Notes under the pieces: model-generated
Database searches by the model: none
What the model was told of the DNA's origin: nothing
Seen by the model: the letters and a program-made list of their open reading frames with translations, nothing else
Part shown: one piece after another, positions 1 through 8,038 of the stretch
Numbering within the stretch: position 1 is the stretch's first letter
How the letters are laid out: the number at the start of each line of letters is the position of its first letter
Translations under genes and position numbers: made by a program
DNA from: Paraburkholderia xenovorans LB400
Lineage (GTDB): Bacteria; Pseudomonadota; Gammaproteobacteria; Burkholderiales; Burkholderiaceae
Direction: 5' to 3'
DNA length: 64,000 nucleotides
NCBI RefSeq assembly: GCF_000013645.1
Contig: NC_007953.1
Location: forward strand, 1,302,001 to 1,366,000

Positions 1-124
1 GCATGGCAAGTCCTGCGCCCTTCGCCTCCCGAACTCGCCGTCATGCTTGCCCCAGGAAACCCCCGCACCGACTGCGCAAGCCACCGCAGCCGACCAGGTC
101 GTTTCTACTTTTGAATCTCGTTAG
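1..124 (+). other. Possible 3' end of an upstream gene (window edge)
   Basis: Two plus-strand frames are open from the window edge and stop at 114 and 124, so the 3' end of a gene lying outside the window may be here. Neither tail is recognisable. In sfnECR-type operons a flavin reductase (SfnE) precedes sfnC, so that is the natural expectation, but this is inference only. Confidence 0.25.
4..19 (+). promoter_or_regulatory. Weak sigma-54-like -24/-12 motif
   Basis: TGGCAAGTCCTGCGCC has GG and GC elements exactly 10 nt apart, as sigma-54 promoters do, and a good TGGCA -24 half. The -12 half is GCGC rather than TTGC. It lies about 130 nt before sfnC. The downstream sigma-54 activator gene makes it worth noting, but a chance match is quite possible. 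Confidence 0.2.
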
Positions 125-146
125 AGACGCGGAATCACCAAAAATC

Positions 147-1331
147 ATGTCAGCACCGGTAGAACTTCATCCGACATCGATCCGACGAACGGTCGAGACG
201 CTAGTGCATAGCTTCGCTGCCAGCGTAGTGGAGCGCGATGAGCGTGGCGGTACGCCCAAGAAAGAGCGCGACGCGTTGCGCAAGAGCGGGCTGCTGACAC
301 TTTCAATTCCCACGCAGTACGGCGGCTTGGGGGCGAGCTGGATAGAGACCCTGGATACCGTCAGGGAATTTGCACGAATCGACAGCTCGATTGCGCATGT
401 CTACGGCTTCCACCATCTTCTGCTTGCGACAGTCAGGTTGTTCGCACGTCCCGATCAGTGGGAACCCTGGTTCACGCAAACCGCGCGCCATGAATGGTTC
501 TGGGGCAACGCGCTGAATCCGCTCGACACTCGTACCATCGTCCGTAAATTCGATAACTGGTACGATTTCTCTGGCAAAAAGAGCTTCTGCTCGGGCGCCC
601 TTGATTCTGAAATGCTTATCGCCTCCGGTTTCGAAGAGACAAGCGGAAAATTACTGATCGCTGCCATTCCAAGTTCACGCACGGGCATCACCTTACATCA
701 TGACTGGAACAGCTTTGGCCAACGTCAAACCGACAGTGGCAGCGCCCTGTTCGAGAAAGTGCGAGTCGAGGAAAGCGAACTGCTACTCGACCCAGGGCCG
801 TTGAGTACACCCTTCGCATCACTTCGTCCATTGCTCGCGCAACTGATCTTCGCACATCTTTTCCAAGGCATTGGAGAAGGCGTGTTTGCAGAAATCAAGC
901 ACTATACCGTGCATGAAACGCGGCCATGGTTCAGTTCTCCTGCATCCCATGCAAACAAAGATCAACATGTGCTACGGCATTACGGAGAGTTCTGGGTTGA
1001 GCTGGAAGGCGCCCGACTGCTGCTTCAGCATGCCACTCGTTTATTCGATGAGGCGTGGGCGCGCGGGGAAGCGCTCAATGCCGAGGCGCGCGGCCACGTG
1101 GCGATTGCCATAGCCACCGCCAAGATAGCGGCTACGCGCAGCGGACTCGATTTGAGCAGCCAGCTTTTCGACGTGGCTGGCGCTCGGGCTACGCATGGTG
1201 CCCTGCGACTTGATCGCTTCTGGCGCAATCTCCGCACGCAAACCTTGCATGACCCAATCGACTACAAGCTGCAGGAGATTGGCGAGTGGGCTTTGAACGA
1301 CGAACTGCCTACGCCATCTTTCTATTCTTGA
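147..1331 (+). CDS. sfnC: SfnC-like acyl-CoA dehydrogenase family oxidoreductase
   Basis: This 394-residue protein has the fold signature of the acyl-CoA dehydrogenase/DszC-type flavin-dependent oxidoreductases. An N-terminal helical domain contains the typical LTLSIPTQYGGLGASW stretch, the middle is beta-rich (FSGKKSFCSGA), and the helical C-terminus contains LDLSSQLFDVAGARA. Such proteins next to a sigma-54 activator are called SfnC, linked to use of dimethyl sulfone and other organosulfur compounds; their exact reaction is not established. The start at 147 (MSAPVELH) was preferred over an upstream in-frame ATG at 3 because the extra 48 residues are Arg/Pro-rich and unlike the family. sfnR follows after 9 nt, so the two are probably co-transcribed. 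Confidence 0.75.
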   Translation: MSAPVELHPTSIRRTVETLVHSFAASVVERDERGGTPKKERDALRKSGLLTLSIPTQYGGLGASWIETLDTVREFARIDSSIAHVYGFHHLLLATVRLFARPDQWEPWFTQTARHEWFWGNALNPLDTRTIVRKFDNWYDFSGKKSFCSGALDSEMLIASGFEETSGKLLIAAIPSSRTGITLHHDWNSFGQRQTDSGSALFEKVRVEESELLLDPGPLSTPFASLRPLLAQLIFAHLFQGIGEGVFAEIKHYTVHETRPWFSSPASHANKDQHVLRHYGEFWVELEGARLLLQHATRLFDEAWARGEALNAEARGHVAIAIATAKIAATRSGLDLSSQLFDVAGARATHGALRLDRFWRNLRTQTLHDPIDYKLQEIGEWALNDELPTPSFYS

Positions 1332-1340
1332 ATAGAACCC

Positions 1341-2462
1341 ATGTCTATCTCATCGCTTTGGCCTACACCTCCTGGATCGAACGCCAGGATTCCGACTACG
1401 GACTGGATCTTCGAAGATCCTCATTCGAAGGCCCTGCTCGCCGAAATCGAGCAGATCGCGCCGAGTGATGCGAGCGTTCTGATTAGCGGCAAGACGGGTA
1501 CAGGCAAGGAACTGATCGCACGCTACATCCATAGTCGCAGTCTGCGCCGCCACGGCCCGTTTGTGACGGTAACCTGCGGCGCATTTTCCGAGATGCTCAT
1601 CGATGCGGAATTATTCGGTCATGAAAACAGGGCCTTTCCAGGTGCATTCGGCACGCAAACGGGTCGCTTCGAGGAGGCCAACGGAGGCACGCTCTATCTC
1701 GACGAGATCAACGATTTAAATATACCGATACAGACCAAACTGCTCAGAGTGCTCAAGGACAAGGAAGTCCTGCGTCTGGGTGGACATAAGGGTATTGCGA
1801 TCGATATTCGGGTATTGGCCTCGACCACCTCGGAAGTCGAAGCGCTTGTTTCCTCAGGAAAGTTTCGCGAGGATCTTTACTATCGCATCAACGTCGTGAC
1901 CCTGGACATACTGCGCCTCAGCGAACGACCCGGCGACATCATTCCGTTGGCCCGATACTTTATTAAAGAATATAGTCGCCAGCTCAATTATTCGGGCGGA
2001 ACGCTGACACCGGACGCCGAACAGGCGCTGGTGAACTACCCGTGGCCTGGCAACGTACGGGAACTTGAGAATGTTATTCATCGCACGATGCTGGGACTGG
2101 ACGGCGGTGCAATCGATTCAGCCAAGCTGCGCTTTCCAGTGCGACACAATGTGCGGCACGAGCCTGAAAAAGCCATACAAGTTCCAGCAACGCAGGGCGG
2201 CAACGGCCTCGAGCTTCTTGGTCGGGCGATACGCGCGCTGTGTGACGAGCGCGTGCACGATCTGGATCAACTGATTGAGAAGACAACGGTCAACGAGGTA
2301 TTTCGTTATTGCCACTACAACCAGAGCGAAACGGCACGATTACTCGGCGTGAATCGCAATGTGGTTCGGGCTCGCCTGGCGCGCTCCGGGGAACTCGCAG
2401 AGTTGCGGCGCACTCCGAAGGACGACGCACACGATGAACTGCCAAAGGAAGAAGATTCGTAA
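1341..2462 (+). CDS. sfnR: SfnR-like sigma-54-dependent transcriptional activator
   Basis: This 373-residue protein is an AAA+ enhancer-binding activator of sigma-54 RNA polymerase without an N-terminal sensory domain, as in SfnR. Visible motifs are Walker A (GKTGTGKE, residues 50-57), Walker B (GGTLYLDE, about 115-122), the REDLYYRINVV arginine-finger region, the WPGNVRELENV segment, and a C-terminal Fis-type helix-turn-helix (NQSETARLLGVNRNVV). The lack of a receiver or GAF domain suggests control by abundance rather than by phosphorylation. One oddity: the sigma-54-contacting GAFTGA loop reads RAFPGA (residues 97-102), losing the first Gly and the critical Thr. It sits 9 nt after sfnC and probably activates organosulfur genes. 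Confidence 0.8.
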   Translation: MSISSLWPTPPGSNARIPTTDWIFEDPHSKALLAEIEQIAPSDASVLISGKTGTGKELIARYIHSRSLRRHGPFVTVTCGAFSEMLIDAELFGHENRAFPGAFGTQTGRFEEANGGTLYLDEINDLNIPIQTKLLRVLKDKEVLRLGGHKGIAIDIRVLASTTSEVEALVSSGKFREDLYYRINVVTLDILRLSERPGDIIPLARYFIKEYSRQLNYSGGTLTPDAEQALVNYPWPGNVRELENVIHRTMLGLDGGAIDSAKLRFPVRHNVRHEPEKAIQVPATQGGNGLELLGRAIRALCDERVHDLDQLIEKTTVNEVFRYCHYNQSETARLLGVNRNVVRARLARSGELAELRRTPKDDAHDELPKEEDS

Positions 2463-2816
2463 CGCTTCAGATTTTCGCCGTTCTCATGCCCCGCAATCGC
2501 CCGTGGTCGTTATGCCCACGCGTTTCATATTGAACACGTCGAGCCAGATCTCTCTGTGCCTTACAGCACTCCGTGACATCTTTCGCAGCGATAATCGCCC
2601 CGGTATCCGCTGCGATAGGCCGCGCGGGCTTGGGATCGTGCAATTGAGGACACTCCGGCGCATCGTCGGCACCCGGGATATTGACACGCCTGCCAGCTGT
2701 TTTTGAGGAAGAGCCATTCCGGCAACACAACCTGGTTTATCTGTGTCTTCAACGTCGCCCGGTCATATGCACCCGATTGCGACAGCGCATATTCCCGGAT
2801 CAACGCTCCCTTACGA
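2463..2816. other. 354-nt intergenic stretch, no gene recognised
   Basis: This lies between the convergent sfnR and porin genes. Short minus-strand frames run through it (for example 2467-2730, 87 codons), but neither their products nor any ribosome-binding site is convincing. No clear terminator hairpin with a T-tract was found. Confidence 0.5.
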
Positions 2817-3998
2817 TCAGAAGAAGTGACGAATCCCGACCGATACGGCGACTTGCTGATTCGTACTCGATGCGGGAAGGCCAATGAGATCAGCGCCGAT
2901 GCCCGTCCCCGACAGACCGCTTACGTGCTGCCAGTCAGTCTGCAAGTAGACATCCGTGCGCTTGCTAAATGCGTAAGCCGCGAGAAAGTTCACCTGGTTC
3001 CACTTGGGACTGATTCCATCCAGACGACCGTCGGTATAGGTATAGCCACCTGACAGGGTAATGGCTGGGGTCACACTGTAATGTCCATTCAACTCGTAAT
3101 TGTCGAACCGCACATCTCCGCCCGACAGACCAATACCGCTTGCAGTGCCGGACGCGTATGCATTGATCCCCGTGGCATTCTGGAGCCTGGTTTCTGTGAA
3201 CAGGAATCCAACCCCGCCCTTGTCAAACGAATAAGTCGCGGCGGCACCGAACGTCCGTTGCCGCGACGCGTTAAACGTTGCATCCCCCGTTACGGATCCG
3301 GCGCTGTTGAATCCCACAGTGGCGCCGGAATTGTTCAATTGCAGATAAGCCGCTGCCAGATGGAAACCTCCAAAATCATAGGAAGCGCCCCCACTGTAAG
3401 CGCGGTTTGCGGCAAATCCACCGGCCTGGTTCGAAAATCCATAAAGGCCGCTGAAGGTCAGGCCGTGGTAGTTCACGCTGGTATATTTGACGGAGTTGTT
3501 CACCCTGAACGAGTCGTCGAGATTGTCGTTGTCGAACGGGTGAGCGGAATGCACACCACCGTACCCGGTACCGGTTAGTGCCAGCGCACCCAGATAGTCG
3601 ACAACCGAATCATATTGCCTGCCCAGCGTCACCGAACCGTAACCATCAGAAGCCAATCCGACAAAAGCCTGGCGATTAAACAGCTGACTGCTCGATCCCG
3701 CGCCACCATTTGTCAGCGAGAAGCCGTTTTCAAGCGTGAAAACGGCCTTCCATCCTCCGCCTAAATCCTCGGTTCCGCGCAATCCCCATCGGGTACCGTC
3801 AACATTCTGATTGGTCGCCTGCCATGCGCCACTGCCATGCTGGTTATTCGTATAGGTCAGACCTTCGTCCAGGATACCGTAAAGCGTAACGCTGGATTGC
3901 GCATGTGCAGAAGGGTTGATGATGCATCCAGCAGCCAGCAGCCCCATGAATCCGCCTTTCCTACCCAGTGCGAGATTTGCTTTCATTTTGTTATCCAT
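2817..3998 (-). CDS. Gram-negative outer-membrane porin (Burkholderia type)
   Basis: This 393-residue protein is a general diffusion porin of the beta-proteobacterial OmpC-like family. It has a signal peptide (about residues 1-33, ending AHAQ), then the hallmark mature start SSVTLYGILDEGLTY, a TRWGLRGTEDLGGGWKAVF strand, the loop motif FNRQAFVGL, and a terminal aromatic SVGIRHFF for barrel assembly. Length matches the family (about 350-400). The start at 3998 is the first ATG; a second in-frame ATG four codons later (3986) has a slightly better Shine-Dalgarno spacing. The gene stands alone between sfnR and the amidase operon. A 15-bp palindrome lies just upstream. Its substrate cannot be told from sequence; nutrient uptake for a neighbouring pathway is possible. 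Confidence 0.9.
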   Translation of the reverse strand: MDNKMKANLALGRKGGFMGLLAAGCIINPSAHAQSSVTLYGILDEGLTYTNNQHGSGAWQATNQNVDGTRWGLRGTEDLGGGWKAVFTLENGFSLTNGGAGSSSQLFNRQAFVGLASDGYGSVTLGRQYDSVVDYLGALALTGTGYGGVHSAHPFDNDNLDDSFRVNNSVKYTSVNYHGLTFSGLYGFSNQAGGFAANRAYSGGASYDFGGFHLAAAYLQLNNSGATVGFNSAGSVTGDATFNASRQRTFGAAATYSFDKGGVGFLFTETRLQNATGINAYASGTASGIGLSGGDVRFDNYELNGHYSVTPAITLSGGYTYTDGRLDGISPKWNQVNFLAAYAFSKRTDVYLQTDWQHVSGLSGTGIGADLIGLPASSTNQQVAVSVGIRHFF

Positions 3999-4028
3999 AA
4001 ATTATGAATACCTAATCAATGATTTAAT

Positions 4029-4043
4029 AATTGCATTGCAATT
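4029..4043. promoter_or_regulatory. 15-bp palindrome upstream of the porin gene
   Basis: AATTGCATTGCAATT is a perfect inverted repeat about a single central base, in an AT-rich stretch 31 nt upstream of the porin start. Position and symmetry suit an operator or a promoter-overlapping site; the binding protein is unknown. Confidence 0.4.
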
Positions 4044-4198
4044 CTTATCCATCGTCTTTAAATCAAATCAACAGACCCGTCGCATCCTATGGACCGGGCA
4101 ACGTAAATTCCTCCGCAGGTGGACTACGGCAGCGTTGGTTTGGAAGGGTGATCATCGTTATTCGTTGCCACGAGGCTGGATCGCTATTCGAACCGGCA

Positions 4199-5599
4199 TC
4201 ACAACGAGGGATGACGTAAATGCCAATCCGTTTCCTGCTGGAAGGTGTGGCCAGCCCTGAGCAACAGCGGTTCATTCCATGCCGCCGCAACTAATTGAAA
4301 TCCGACCGGGGCACCGTCGTCGGTGAATCCTCCGTTCAGGCTAAGCGTCGGCTGACCGGTCGCATCGAACGGGAACGTGTATCGGGTCAGGCGTTCAGCC
4401 AGCGTCGGCTCTTCGATGAAGCGCGAAAGCGTGGCGTAGGTCGGTGCAGCGACGCCGTAAGAAGGCACGATCAACAGATCGATGTCGCGGAAAAGCCGGT
4501 CGACGCGTCCGCGAAAATCCTCGCGTCGCAGGATGATCTTTTGATAATCCGTACCCGAGAGGGCTTGCCCCGTGCGGATGAGATTGGCCAGTACCGGGCC
4601 ATACTCTGCTTTCCGGCTAGCAAATATCTCTTCATGCGCAACCGCGGTCTGCACGCCCGCGAGCGGAATCCAGTCAAGATTGTTTTGCACCGCATCCGGA
4701 AACTTCACGTCGACGACCGCCGCACCTGCACGACGCAGCACCTCGATCGCATCGCTCACGGCCGTGGCGGCCTGGGGATCGGTACCCTGTTCGTTCCATG
4801 CCTTGTCGATCCCTATTCGCACCCCTCGAATACCTTTGTCAATGCCGGTCAGATAGTCGGGAACAGGTCTATCCGCCGCGGTCGGGTCGAGGTCGTCGAC
4901 GCCGGCAATCACGCCAAGAATGGCAGCGACATCGTCGACGGTGCGTGCGATCGGCCCAATGTGATCGAGGGTCGCGGCCAGCTCGAATGCGCCGTACCGG
5001 CTTACCCGTCCCCACGTCGGCTTGAGCCCCGTGACGCCGTTGGCACCCGCGGGGAACCGAATGGAGCCTCCCGTATCCGTGCCAAGCGTTCCATATGCGA
5101 GACCAGCGGCAGTCGCCACGCCCGAGCCGCTGGAAGAAACCCCGGGCCAGAGATCCTTTCGCCACGGGTTAACCGGCGCAGGAATCTCGGGATGGTGCTC
5201 AGAATATGCGCCCTCGGTCAATTGGAGCTTGCCGAGCAACACCGCGCCTGCCTCACGCAGCTTGCGAACGACCGTTGCGTCCTCGGTCGGAATATGATCG
5301 CGATAAACCACGGACCCGAACTGGGTTGGAATGCCTCGAGTCCACGCCAGATCCTTCACGCCGATGGGAATTCCATGCAACGGTCCCTTATAGTCCCCAC
5401 GCGCCAAGGCCTCGTCGGCAGCGCGCGCCTGTTCCAGAGCCACGTCCGCCGTGACGGTGACATAGGCACGCAGGCCAGGATTCAGCCTGGCAATCCGGTC
5501 GAGCTGTGTTTGCGTGACCTCCAGCGAAGACACGGTCTTCGTTCTGATGCGTTCAGCCAGGACTGTAAGTGGAAGGTAATGAAGATCGTCTGCAGACAT
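4199..5599 (-). CDS. Amidase (amidase-signature family)
   Basis: This 466-residue amidohydrolase of the amidase-signature family cleaves a carboxamide to acid and ammonia or amine. The Ser-cisSer-Lys triad is visible: Lys82 (GIPIGVKDLA), Ser155 in the SSSGSG loop, and Ser179 in DTGGSIRFPAG. The Lys-to-Ser and Ser-to-Ser spacings are those of the family. No signal peptide is seen, so it is probably cytoplasmic. The start at 5599 (MSADDLHY) has an AAAGGAAACC Shine-Dalgarno; a longer frame to 5734 would overlap livF. It is the last gene of the ABC importer operon, 23 nt after livF, which suggests that the importer brings in its amide substrate. Substrate unknown; the family ranges from short aliphatic to aryl amides. 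Confidence 0.9.
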   Translation of the reverse strand: MSADDLHYLPLTVLAERIRTKTVSSLEVTQTQLDRIARLNPGLRAYVTVTADVALEQARAADEALARGDYKGPLHGIPIGVKDLAWTRGIPTQFGSVVYRDHIPTEDATVVRKLREAGAVLLGKLQLTEGAYSEHHPEIPAPVNPWRKDLWPGVSSSGSGVATAAGLAYGTLGTDTGGSIRFPAGANGVTGLKPTWGRVSRYGAFELAATLDHIGPIARTVDDVAAILGVIAGVDDLDPTAADRPVPDYLTGIDKGIRGVRIGIDKAWNEQGTDPQAATAVSDAIEVLRRAGAAVVDVKFPDAVQNNLDWIPLAGVQTAVAHEEIFASRKAEYGPVLANLIRTGQALSGTDYQKIILRREDFRGRVDRLFRDIDLLIVPSYGVAAPTYATLSRFIEEPTLAERLTRYTFPFDATGQPTLSLNGGFTDDGAPVGFQLVAAAWNEPLLLRAGHTFQQETDWHLRHPSL

Positions 5600-5622
5600 A
5601 AGGTTTCCTTTAGAAAGAACCG

Positions 5623-6327
5623 CTAAGGCGCCAGTAATTGCAGGAGGCGAGGATCCTCGCGAACCTGGGAAGTTGGGCCGGACAACACGATGCGGCCACG
5701 ATCCAGCACATGAACGTGATCGCTTATCTTCCATGCCAGTCCGAGGTTCTGCTCGACGGTCACGACAGCAATGCGGCTCGCTAGTTGCACCAGTTGTTCT
5801 GCAATCTCATCTATGACGCCGAACCACATCCCCTCGGTCGGCTCATCCAGCAAAAGGATGCGCGGCGCGCCAAGCAGCGCGCGCGCAATGGCAAGCATTT
5901 TTCGTTCGCCGCCCGACAGCGTTCCGGCGGTCTGCTTCAGGCGTTGCTGAAGTTTGGGAAACCAGGCGAACGCGAGAGCAATGTCACCATGCCTGCGTTG
6001 TCGGGCGATACCCAGTTCGAGATTTTCCTGGACGCTCAGCCCGGCGAATACACCGCCCTCCTGGGGAACGTAGCCGATACCGCTTTTGATCCGCTCATGG
6101 GTACGCAGCCCGGACAACGGCAGGCCCGCCAACTCGACCGAGCCGCCCTGGAAAGGCAACTCTCCGACGAGTGTTTTCAACAAGGTGGTTTTGCCCGCGC
6201 CATTACGCCCAAGAATCGTGACTCCGCCAACGCGAGGCACTTGCAGATCGACGTCGAACAAAACACGGCTAAGCCCGTAACCAGCGCTGATACCTTGCGC
6301 GTCCAGCAAGATTCCGTCGTCAGCCAA
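5623..6327 (-). CDS. livF: Branched-chain amino acid/amide-type ABC transporter ATP-binding protein (LivF-like)
   Basis: This 234-residue ABC ATPase has Walker A GRNGAGKTT, signature LSGGERK and Walker B ILLLDEP, and the length and C-terminus typical of LivF/UrtE. It energises uptake together with LivG, LivH, LivM and the binding protein. A TTG start at 6327 is proposed: it overlaps the livG stop by 8 nt, is preceded by a strong AGGGAGG site at good spacing, and gives the expected N-terminus (ADDGILLDAQ). The next upstream ATG codons would add about 30-50 residues that do not fit the family. A TTG start and overlap imply translational coupling to livG. Confidence 0.85.
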   Translation of the reverse strand: MADDGILLDAQGISAGYGLSRVLFDVDLQVPRVGGVTILGRNGAGKTTLLKTLVGELPFQGGSVELAGLPLSGLRTHERIKSGIGYVPQEGGVFAGLSVQENLELGIARQRRHGDIALAFAWFPKLQQRLKQTAGTLSGGERKMLAIARALLGAPRILLLDEPTEGMWFGVIDEIAEQLVQLASRIAVVTVEQNLGLAWKISDHVHVLDRGRIVLSGPTSQVREDPRLLQLLAP

Positions 6328-7054
6328 GATAGGCCTCCCTGACTTTCTGATTGGCCTGAATCTCGCTGACCGAACCCGTTGCCACGACCTCACCCTGATC
6401 CAGTACGGTGATTGCATGGCATAGATCGCGAATGAACTCGAGATCGTGTTCGACGATGAGAAGTGAACACCCATCGCGCTTCAATGAGCTCAGCAATTCG
6501 CCTGTCACCCGGCGCTCCTCGACGCTCATGCCCGAAGTCGGCTCGTCCAGAATGAGCAGGCGCGGACGGATTGCGAGCGCCATCGCGATTTCCAGCCATT
6601 GCTGATGTCCGTGCGAGAGCTCTGCCACTGGCGTGTCGGCAACATCCGCGAGCCGGAATTGATTCAACAGCTGTTCGACCGTGACCGCGGTATCGTGCCG
6701 AACCTGCGACAGGAGCAACTGAAAGAAGCCCGCATGAGCCTGGGCGGCGAGCTGCACGTTTTCATAGGCGCTAAGCTGAGGCAGGACACTGGTGATCTGA
6801 AACTTCAGACTGATTCCGCGCCGCGCGCGTCGTGCCGGTGGCAATGTCGAGACGTCGACGCCGTCGAACGCCACCGTGCCGGAGCTCGGTATCTCTGCAC
6901 CGGCGAGACATTTGAGCAGCGTGCTTTTGCCCGATCCATTCGGCCCGATCAGCCCATGAAATTCGCCTGGCGCAATAGATAAATCCACGCCGTTAAGTGC
7001 CGTGAACGGGCCATAGTGTTTGCGCAATCCACGCACGTCCAGTAGCGTCGTCAT
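6320..7054 (-). CDS. livG: Branched-chain amino acid/amide-type ABC transporter ATP-binding protein (LivG-like)
   Basis: This 244-residue ABC ATPase has Walker A GPNGSGKST, a LSHGHQQWLEIAMAL signature region (SHGHQQ rather than SGGQQR, as often in LivG/UrtD) and Walker B LLILDEPTSGM. Its C-terminus (QANQKVREAYLG) is the standard LivG ending. The start at 7054 (MTTLLDVRG) forms an ATGA overlap with the livM stop, which indicates coupled translation. It is the second ATPase of the importer. Confidence 0.88.
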   Translation of the reverse strand: MTTLLDVRGLRKHYGPFTALNGVDLSIAPGEFHGLIGPNGSGKSTLLKCLAGAEIPSSGTVAFDGVDVSTLPPARRARRGISLKFQITSVLPQLSAYENVQLAAQAHAGFFQLLLSQVRHDTAVTVEQLLNQFRLADVADTPVAELSHGHQQWLEIAMALAIRPRLLILDEPTSGMSVEERRVTGELLSSLKRDGCSLLIVEHDLEFIRDLCHAITVLDQGEVVATGSVSEIQANQKVREAYLG

Positions 7055-8034
7055 CGCCTCGGTTTCCCCCGAAGCCAGCCGAACGCCCCTGTGCGCTCCC
7101 TGACGGATACGATCAGGCTGATCAATCCCTGTGGCCGATAGATGATCAGTAGCAGCAGAATGATGCCCAGCAATACAGGCCAAAGTTCAGGCAGGCGATC
7201 GCTCAGGCCGAACCCCAGCGTTTCGATGATCACTGCGCCGAACACCGCACCGATCAGTGTGCCGCTGCCTCCCAACAGACTGTAAAGCACAGCCTGAGTG
7301 GAAAGGACGGTGCCCAACGAGCCAGGGCCGATGAAACCCTCGTGAAAGGCAGTCAGTCCTCCAGCAAGCCCGGCGATCGCACCGGAAAAGACGAAAACAG
7401 CCGCTTTGAAGACATTGACGCGATAACCGAGGAAGACCATCCGCCGTACGTTCTCCCGAATGCCGGTGAGTGCCAGGCCGAGCTGAGAACGAACAAGAAA
7501 GCGGCTCACCGCATAAATGACGATGAGCAGAGCCAATGCCAGATAGTAAAAGCGTGGTCCTTCGTCGAATTCGTAGCTTCCCGTCTTGAGCAGCGGCAGT
7601 GATGAAATGCCGTTCTGCCCACCGAGGTAGTACCAGCTAATCGCCAGGCGGTAAGCCGCATACGAGGCAGTCATCGTTCCTAGCGCGATAAAAATCTGGG
7701 TTGCCGATTTCCCGAGGACGACCACGCCAGCCACGACCGCAGAGAGCAGGGCCCCGGCGAGAATAGCTGCCGGCAAGGCAACGATGGCGGCATTGACGCC
7801 GTAGTCGCGCGCCAGAACCGCAGCTACGTAACCGCCGCCACCAAAGAACAGCGCCTGGCCAAAACTCAGGATGCCGGCGTATCCCCAGACGAGGTCGAAG
7901 CTCAGTGCAAGCAGCGACAGAATCAGCACCTTCGTTGCGAATACCGTGAGGTAATCGCTCAGCACGAAAGGCACCACGACTGCGACCACAAGCGCTGCCC
8001 ATTGCAGCCGGGGAATGATCCGCGCAGTCATCAT
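7051..8034 (-). CDS. livM: Branched-chain amino acid/amide-type ABC permease (LivM-like)
   Basis: This roughly 327-residue inner-membrane permease has many hydrophobic segments and the LivM/UrtC hallmarks LSLLALSFDLVWGYAGILSF and GGNGTL-like SLLGGSGTLIGAVFGA, ending in IYRPQGLISL. Two adjacent ATG codons (8034 and 8031) are possible starts; 8034 was used. Its start is only 4 nt after the binding-protein stop and its end overlaps livG, so it sits in a tight operon. It forms the channel with LivH. Confidence 0.86.
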   Translation of the reverse strand: MMTARIIPRLQWAALVVAVVVPFVLSDYLTVFATKVLILSLLALSFDLVWGYAGILSFGQALFFGGGGYVAAVLARDYGVNAAIVALPAAILAGALLSAVVAGVVVLGKSATQIFIALGTMTASYAAYRLAISWYYLGGQNGISSLPLLKTGSYEFDEGPRFYYLALALLIVIYAVSRFLVRSQLGLALTGIRENVRRMVFLGYRVNVFKAAVFVFSGAIAGLAGGLTAFHEGFIGPGSLGTVLSTQAVLYSLLGGSGTLIGAVFGAVIIETLGFGLSDRLPELWPVLLGIILLLLIIYRPQGLISLIVSVRERTGAFGWLRGKPRR

Positions 8035-8038
8035 CGCA

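Noticed and set aside
4295..5626. A 443-codon frame antisense to the amidase
   Set aside because: No motif is seen and the composition is typical of an antisense shadow.
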